Positions 16,766 to 21,241 of a stretch of 21,241 nt of DNA are shown piece after piece. Where the stretch lies: NCBI GenBank assembly GCA_964529325.1, contig CAZGWH010000040.1:1-21241 (forward strand). The letters run 5' to 3'. A program made the position numbers and the translations under genes. Below the pieces are notes generated by a model. That model searched no databases and was not told the DNA's origin. It saw only the letters and a program-made list of their open reading frames with translations. This stretch comes from GCA-2689995 sp964529325. GTDB lineage: Bacteria; Fidelibacterota; Marinisomatia; SCGC-AAA003-L08; GCA-2689995. Positions within the stretch are counted from its first letter, which is position 1. Each line of letters opens with the position of its first letter.

Positions 16766-17070
16766 TATAATTTAGTAAAATCCAAATTAATTATAGAACA
16801 ACCCCATTTGTCTAATGTTTTTTGTAATTCTTTTTCACCGATTGATTCTTCGTCAATATTTAAAATAATAGTTTTTGTTGAAAGTGATGAATTGCAATAT
16901 TCTACGCCAGATAAATTTCTAAATTCATTTTCAAGACTTAGTTGTAATTGACTATTCAACATTCCACTAATTCTCAATACAACTTGAGTATCGGCATTTG
17001 AATTATTATCTCTAAAGAAAAATAATCCAAAAAGAAATATTGATATAGAAATTAAAGTTACTTGTTTCAA
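16762..17070 (-). CDS. Small membrane-anchored HMA-like protein lacking the CxxC motif
   Basis: Hypothetical protein of 102 residues. An N-terminal hydrophobic segment (VTLISISIFLFGLFFF, 4-19) is a signal anchor or signal peptide. The remaining 75 or so residues follow the pattern of a heavy-metal-associated domain: VVLRISGM at 30-37, LSGVEYC (53-59), TIILNIDEESIGEKELQKTL (67-86), then WGCSI (89-93). The metal-binding GMxCxxC is replaced by GMLNSQL, with Asn39 and Leu42 where cysteines should be, so classical copper or zinc binding is unlikely. The start is a TTG without a clear ribosome site, and the next Met is residue 37, so the exact start is uncertain. It stands apart, 208 bases after gpsA, and converges on the methyltransferase gene. 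Function unknown. Confidence 0.65.
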   Translation of the reverse strand: MKQVTLISISIFLFGLFFFRDNNSNADTQVVLRISGMLNSQLQLSLENEFRNLSGVEYCNSSLSTKTIILNIDEESIGEKELQKTLDKWGCSIINLDFTKLY

Positions 17071-17278
17071 TTGATTTTTATTTAAATGAAGGTATATAAT
17101 TTAAGTGAAAAAAATCATGTTAAAATAATCATAAATAAATAAAAATTGACACTTGGATATATAGATTACAACAAAATTATCTTAAAATATTACCTACAAA
17201 CCTATTTGTTTTTATTACTCAATTTGAGTGCCTCACTTTTTAATTAAATTAAGGCGCTAGTTTAGAACGTTTATCGGA
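17071..17278. other. Intergenic region, largest noncoding stretch in the window
   Basis: This 208-base AT-rich spacer lies between gpsA and the small HMA-like gene, both on the minus strand. I see no coding frame, tRNA or riboswitch. Two short hairpin-like repeats are present: ACAAACCTATTTGT (17196-17209) followed by a T-rich run on the plus strand, and ACTCAATTTGAGT (17216-17228). On the minus strand, TTAACA then TATATA with a 19-base gap (about 17093-17123) is a weak candidate promoter for the small gene. Any terminator for the purM-gpsA operon should also be here, but none is strong. Confidence 0.5.
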
Positions 17279-18286
17279 TTAATCTTGGAGATTATTATTA
17301 GAATATTCTGTCGTTAATTTTCGAGTCATTAAATCACCCATTGCAATCACTGAGTTTTTCCCTTTAAATAAAATTTGATAAACTTCCTTGCAAATTGGCA
17401 TATCGATTTTATTCTGCTTAACTAAACTATTAATAGCCTTTGTAGTTTCTACACCTTCTGCTATCATATTCATTTTTTTTGAAATTTGATCTAAGGTAAA
17501 ACCCTCACCTATCCATTCACCAACTTGTCGATTGCGACTATGTTTACTCGTGGCAGTAACAATTAAATCACCCATTCCACTCAATCCAAAAAATGTTTCT
17601 CGTTTCGCTCCAAATAATAAACCAAGTTGAGAAAGTTCTTTTGTTCCTCGTGTTAATAATGCAGCAATCGTATTATCACCAAAACCAATACCCTTGCAAA
17701 TCCCTGAGGCAATTGATATAACATTTTTAATACTACCGCCAAATTCAACACCAATAATATCACTGCTTCTATACACTCTAAAAAACTGATTTGAAAAAAC
17801 TTTTTGAATTAATTCCGCTGTTTCAACACATTTTGACGCAGATACAATGGCAGTTGGAATCTTCTTCATTACTTCCTCAGCATGACTTGGCCCATATAGT
17901 GCACATATCTTATCAGAAGGTAACTTAGCTACATTATAAATTACCTGAGACACGGTCATTCCAGTTTCTTTTTCTAAGCCTTTAGATACACTTACAATGA
18001 TAGGCTTATTTTTTGTAAAATTTAATTTCTCAAGAAATCCTCGTATTGTCTGAGTAGGAATAGCAATTACGATAATATCTACATTTGATTGGAATTGGAT
18101 TTCATGTGTGAAATTTATTTTTTTTGATAATCGATGTGAATTTAAATTTGGATGGATTAGACTTTTTTTAAGTTTATTTATAAAATCTTCTTTATAATGC
18201 CAAACATTAACTACATGTTCATTTTGTGCTAATAATTCAGCAAGAGCAATCCCCCATGTTCCTGCACCATAAACTGTGATTTTCAT
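17279..18286 (-). CDS. gpsA: NAD(P)-dependent glycerol-3-phosphate dehydrogenase
   Basis: Reduces dihydroxyacetone phosphate to sn-glycerol-3-phosphate, the backbone for phospholipids. The 335-residue product begins MKITVYGAGTWGIALAELLA, with the nucleotide-binding GxGxxG at 7-12. It also has VSVSKGLEKETG (98-109), YGPSHAEEV (131-139), the catalytic Lys187 in FGGSIKNVI, and the dense GpsA block GFGDNTIAALLTRGTKEL (201-218) to LSGMGDLIVTATS (235-247). I choose the ATG ending at 18286, which overlaps the purM stop as TAATG. A longer frame from 18322 would add 12 non-conserved residues before the Rossmann fold and overlap purM by 37 bases. No ribosome site is seen, so translation probably depends on coupling to purM. 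Confidence 0.96.
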   Translation of the reverse strand: MKITVYGAGTWGIALAELLAQNEHVVNVWHYKEDFINKLKKSLIHPNLNSHRLSKKINFTHEIQFQSNVDIIVIAIPTQTIRGFLEKLNFTKNKPIIVSVSKGLEKETGMTVSQVIYNVAKLPSDKICALYGPSHAEEVMKKIPTAIVSASKCVETAELIQKVFSNQFFRVYRSSDIIGVEFGGSIKNVISIASGICKGIGFGDNTIAALLTRGTKELSQLGLLFGAKRETFFGLSGMGDLIVTATSKHSRNRQVGEWIGEGFTLDQISKKMNMIAEGVETTKAINSLVKQNKIDMPICKEVYQILFKGKNSVIAMGDLMTRKLTTEYSNNNLQD

Positions 18287-19290
18287 TATTTTGTTTGGGT
18301 AACTTCTCCAATTTGAAACCACATTTCATTTAAATCATCAAGATGAGAAGTGAATTCACCTACCGAGTTTTTGTCAATTATTGCAACTAATCCAATTCCT
18401 AAATTAAATGTCCTTCTCATATCTTCTTCGGGTACTTTTCCAGTCGATTGAATAATTTCAAAAAGGGCAGGTCTATCCCAAGCAGACCAATCTATTTTTA
18501 ATTCACAATTTTCAGGTAGAATTCGATTTGTATTTTCAATTAAGCCACCTCCTGTAATATGCGAAATTCCATGCAACCATGGTTTATCCAAAACCTTATC
18601 CATAATAGGTAAGTATGATTTATGGATTCTCAATAATTCATCGCCTAAAGATTGATTAAATTCGGGAATATAATCAGAGAAGTTGTATTCTTTCTCAAAC
18701 ACTTTTCTCACTAAACTATAGCCATTTGTATGTAAACCATTTGAAGGGAGGCCAATTAAAATATCATCCGGTTTTGCAGGTCTATTTGATAAAATATTTT
18801 CTTTTTCAACAGCTCCAATAATTGTACCAGATAAATCATAATCTTCACCTAAATACATCCCTGGCATTTCTGCAGTTTCACCACCAATTAAAACACATTC
18901 ATTTTCTTTACATGCAATTGCAAGACCTTTAACCACTAATTCAAAAGTTAAATTATTTAATTTTCCAGCAGCAAAATAATCTAAAAAAAATAAAGGGCGA
19001 GCACCTAAAGCAAGAATATCATTTACACAATGATTGACAAGACATTGACCAATTGTATCATGCTTTCCGTGTTGAATTGCAACCATTAATTTTGTCCCAA
19101 CTCCATCAGCACTTGAAACTAAAACGGGATTATTAAATTTATCCTTATCAAACGAAAATGCCCCACCAAAGGCACCTATCTGAGTTAAAACATTTTTATT
19201 ATATGTTGATTGAACATGTGATTTTATACTTTTAATTGCTTTATTTCCAGCGTCAATATCAACACCAGCATCCTTATATGTTATTGCCAA
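18286..19290 (-). CDS. purM: Phosphoribosylformylglycinamidine cyclo-ligase
   Basis: AIR synthetase, the ATP-dependent fifth step of de novo purine synthesis, closing the imidazole ring of FGAM. At 334 residues it matches the family length. Signatures: TYKDAGVDIDAGNKAI (4-19), SSADGVGTKLMVA (59-71), NHCVNDILALGARPLFFLDY (86-105), GLAIACKENECVLIGGETAEMPGMY (122-146), IGLPSNGLHTNGYSLVRK and HITGGGLIEN in the C-terminal domain. The start is a TTG with only a weak AAGAAAG upstream; homology begins at once, so no later start is reasonable. It sits 20 bases after the acyl-CoA synthetase stop and overlaps gpsA by one base. No other pur gene is in the window. Confidence 0.97.
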   Translation of the reverse strand: MAITYKDAGVDIDAGNKAIKSIKSHVQSTYNKNVLTQIGAFGGAFSFDKDKFNNPVLVSSADGVGTKLMVAIQHGKHDTIGQCLVNHCVNDILALGARPLFFLDYFAAGKLNNLTFELVVKGLAIACKENECVLIGGETAEMPGMYLGEDYDLSGTIIGAVEKENILSNRPAKPDDILIGLPSNGLHTNGYSLVRKVFEKEYNFSDYIPEFNQSLGDELLRIHKSYLPIMDKVLDKPWLHGISHITGGGLIENTNRILPENCELKIDWSAWDRPALFEIIQSTGKVPEEDMRRTFNLGIGLVAIIDKNSVGEFTSHLDDLNEMWFQIGEVTQTK

Positions 19291-19310
19291 TTATATACTT
19301 TCTTATTTGT

Positions 19311-21119
19311 TTATTTAAAAGATTCAGTATCTTTATAGATTTGTTCAATATAATCACTATAATTTTTTACCACAATTCGTCGAACAACTTTTAATGTTGG
19401 TGTTAATTCACCTTTTTCAAGTGTTAATAAATTAGGCAATAATGCAATTTTCTTAATTCGTTCATATTTTGAAAAGTTTTTCATTTCTTCTTCAACAATA
19501 TTATTGATTAAGGAAATAACCTCTTCATGATCAACCATTGCCTGATTTCCTGAAAGAGAGATACCTTTATCTGATAAATACTTTTCAACATTTTCAAATG
19601 AAGGTACAATTAATGCGCTTACAAAATTTCGTTTATCTCCAAGTGCAACAATTTGTTCAATATATGGTGAAGTAATTAATGCATTTTCCATTGGTGCTGG
19701 TGCAATATTTTTACCCTGTGAAGTAATTAATATATTCTTTTTACGATCTGTTATTTTTAGATATCCTTCAGGATCTATTTCACCAATATCGCCTGTATGA
19801 AACCAACCATCACTATCTAATACTTCTTTTGTTGCTTCATCATTATTATAATAACCTTTCATAATATTTGGACCCCGAGCAATAATTTCACCATCATCAG
19901 CTATAATGACTTCAACATCTTTTACTGCTTTACCTACGGTTCCAAATTTAATACCACCTGGAACATTACAACACAATACAGGGCTTGTTTCTGTTAAACC
20001 ATATCCTTCTAAAATAATAATTCCCGCAGCACCAAAGAATTCTCCAATTTTTTGAGCTAAAGGTGCACCGCCCGAAATGAAAAACCGTAATCTCCCTCCA
20101 ACTCTTGCTTGAATTTTACTAAATACCAATTTATTTGCTATATCAAATTTCTTTTGTAAACACCATGGAATTGGCTTTCCTGCAAGTTTTAAATCAAGTA
20201 ATTTTGTACCAGTTACAATTCCCCAATTGAATATTTTCTGTTTTATTGGTGAGTCTGCTTTTACTTTTGCCATTACGCCTGTGTACATTTTTTCATATAA
20301 TCGAGGAACACTCATCATTAAAGTTGGCTTAACTTCACCCATATTATCAGCCACTTTTTCAATTCCTTCGGCATAATAAACTTGGCAACCTTGACTAAAT
20401 GCAGTAAAATGTCCACCCATTCTTTCAAATACATGGCTTAAGGGTAAAAATGATAAAAACACATCTTTTTCTGAAAAATCAATACCACTCAATGTTGAAT
20501 TGATATTACTTACCAAATTATGATGAGTTAACATTACTCCTTTAGGGTTACCAGTTGTACCTGAAGTATAAATTAATGTTAATAAATCATCAGGATTAGC
20601 TACTTCAACAAGATGTTCAAATGTGCTTTCTGATTTTTTCCCAAATTCATTTCCTATATTTAAAAAATCCATAAAATTCATGATCAAATCATCACTTTTT
20701 TTATGTGAATCATCCATTACAATTATTTTTTCAAGTGTTGGACAGTTATCTTTAATCTCTAAAACTTTATCTTTTTGATCTGAATTTTCAACAAACACAA
20801 CTTTTGCTTGACTGTCATTTAATATGAATTCAATTTGAGAAGGAATTAATGTTGGATATATACTTACGGTACAACCACCAGAGCATATAATTCCATAATC
20901 AGACATTGCCCATCGCGGTGTATTTGTAGATAAAATTGCTGAATTAAATTGTTCATCTGAAATTGATTTTAATCCAAAGGAAATTTCCTCAACAGTACCT
21001 TTAATTACATTTCCTGTTAAGCCAATCCATTCATCATTATGCTTATAAAAATAAAGTTCTTTCTCTGGAAATTGATTAACTACATTAGTAAACATTTTTG
21101 AAATTGTATTAAATGACAT
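19311..21119 (-). CDS. Long-chain fatty acid-CoA ligase (AMP-forming)
   Basis: Activates fatty acids to acyl-CoA through an acyl-adenylate, for phospholipid synthesis or beta-oxidation. The 602-residue protein belongs to the ANL superfamily, FadD15/long-chain type. It has the P-loop LIYTSGTTGNPKGVMLTHHN (182-201), LSFLPLSHVFERMGG (about 222-236), the adenine motif EGYGLTETSP (near 363), DGWFHTGDIGEIDPEGYLKITDRKKN (the hinge and TGD motif, near 435-460) and, near the C-terminus, the catalytic Lys577 in LTPTLKVVRR. There is no signal peptide; such enzymes are cytosolic or peripheral on the membrane. The ATG is preceded by AAAAGGGTGATAGA, a good ribosome site. First gene of the acyl-CoA ligase-purM-gpsA operon. 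Chain-length preference is not readable from sequence. Confidence 0.94.
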   Translation of the reverse strand: MSFNTISKMFTNVVNQFPEKELYFYKHNDEWIGLTGNVIKGTVEEISFGLKSISDEQFNSAILSTNTPRWAMSDYGIICSGGCTVSIYPTLIPSQIEFILNDSQAKVVFVENSDQKDKVLEIKDNCPTLEKIIVMDDSHKKSDDLIMNFMDFLNIGNEFGKKSESTFEHLVEVANPDDLLTLIYTSGTTGNPKGVMLTHHNLVSNINSTLSGIDFSEKDVFLSFLPLSHVFERMGGHFTAFSQGCQVYYAEGIEKVADNMGEVKPTLMMSVPRLYEKMYTGVMAKVKADSPIKQKIFNWGIVTGTKLLDLKLAGKPIPWCLQKKFDIANKLVFSKIQARVGGRLRFFISGGAPLAQKIGEFFGAAGIIILEGYGLTETSPVLCCNVPGGIKFGTVGKAVKDVEVIIADDGEIIARGPNIMKGYYNNDEATKEVLDSDGWFHTGDIGEIDPEGYLKITDRKKNILITSQGKNIAPAPMENALITSPYIEQIVALGDKRNFVSALIVPSFENVEKYLSDKGISLSGNQAMVDHEEVISLINNIVEEEMKNFSKYERIKKIALLPNLLTLEKGELTPTLKVVRRIVVKNYSDYIEQIYKDTESFK

Positions 21120-21155
21120 TCTATCACCCTTTTCTTGTTAATTTTAAGTGCCCGT

Positions 21156-21185
21156 AACATACGATAATGATAAAAATTCAGCCAA
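21156..21185 (-). promoter_or_regulatory. Candidate promoter for the acyl-CoA ligase-purM-gpsA operon
   Basis: On the minus strand TTGGCT (21180-21185, -35) and TATGTT (21156-21161, -10) are 18 bases apart, leaving a leader of about 30 bases before the ATG at 21119. The match is moderate. The rest of the 122-base spacer to the window edge shows no other feature that I can support. Confidence 0.4.
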
Positions 21186-21241
21186 GTAAAATGAATAATT
21201 ATTTATAACTCTTTTAAATTTATTAATTCTTAAAAAAACTA

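Noticed and set aside
17146..17175. TTGACA as a full plus-strand promoter
   Set aside because: At spacings of 16-18 bases the downstream hexamers are ACAACA, CAACAA and AACAAA, none resembling a -10 box, and no plus-strand gene follows.
17230..17290. GGCGCTAGTTTAGAACG looked like the start of a tRNA
   Set aside because: No anticodon arm, no T-arm GTTCGA-type sequence and no closing acceptor strand follow; the stretch runs straight into the gpsA stop.
18287..18322. Longer gpsA start adding MVSNWRSYPNKI
   Set aside because: The extra residues precede the beta strand of the Rossmann fold, overlap purM by 37 bases and are not GpsA-like. The ATG in the TAATG junction fits better.
24..21119. Search for defence islands, toxin-antitoxin pairs, CRISPR, integrases or IS elements
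   Set aside because: Every sizeable gene matches a housekeeping or metabolic family apart from the small HMA-like protein. No spaced direct repeats, terminal inverted repeats or recombinase motifs were seen. The HNH protein and M61 peptidase are not in a defence-like context.

Overview
The window is a compact, very AT-rich (roughly 30% G+C by eye) bacterial chromosome segment with 22 protein-coding genes and almost no free space. Nearly all are housekeeping genes. I see no tRNA, rRNA, insertion sequence, prophage or CRISPR array. Several traits suggest a streamlined marine bacterium near the FCB group, possibly Candidatus Marinimicrobia (SAR406). These are the three-domain IspG with a large middle insertion, the ScpA/ScpB pair beside trpS and an RluB-type synthase, a cold-type alkaline phosphatase, a LolA-like exported protein, strong A/T codon bias, very short spacers and frequent TTG starts. 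This placement is inference; no marker gene here settles it.

Layout. (1) Bases 24-12259, minus strand, read right to left: lolA-like, spoU-type RNA methyltransferase, smpB, tyrS, alkaline phosphatase, NlpC/P60 peptidase, HNH nuclease, trpS, scpA, scpB, rluB-like, ispG, comM, dut. These 14 genes overlap or lie at most 22 bases apart, so they look like one 12.2 kb operon driven from the divergent spacer at 12260-12378. (2) Bases 12379-16765, plus strand: M61 peptidase with a PDZ domain, thiamine pyrophosphokinase, YbdG-type mechanosensitive channel, SAM methyltransferase. (3) Bases 16762-17070, minus strand: a small membrane-anchored protein resembling a heavy-metal-associated (HMA) domain without its metal-binding cysteines. 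Its stop overlaps that of the converging methyltransferase. (4) Bases 17071-17278: the largest noncoding stretch. (5) Bases 17279-21119, minus strand: long-chain acyl-CoA synthetase, purM, gpsA, with a plausible promoter at about 21156-21185.

The large operon mixes translation (two aminoacyl-tRNA synthetases, SmpB, rRNA/tRNA modification), chromosome condensation (ScpAB), isoprenoid synthesis (IspG), nucleotide sanitation (Dut), DNA uptake processing (ComM) and envelope or phosphate functions. The right-hand operon joins fatty acid activation and glycerol-3-phosphate synthesis (phospholipid precursors) with a purine step. I found no convincing novel defence or mobile system. The points most worth a second look are the 14-gene operon, the TAB5-like active site of the phosphatase, the cysteine-less HMA-like protein, the high share of TTG starts and the M61-TPK-YbdG-methyltransferase cluster.
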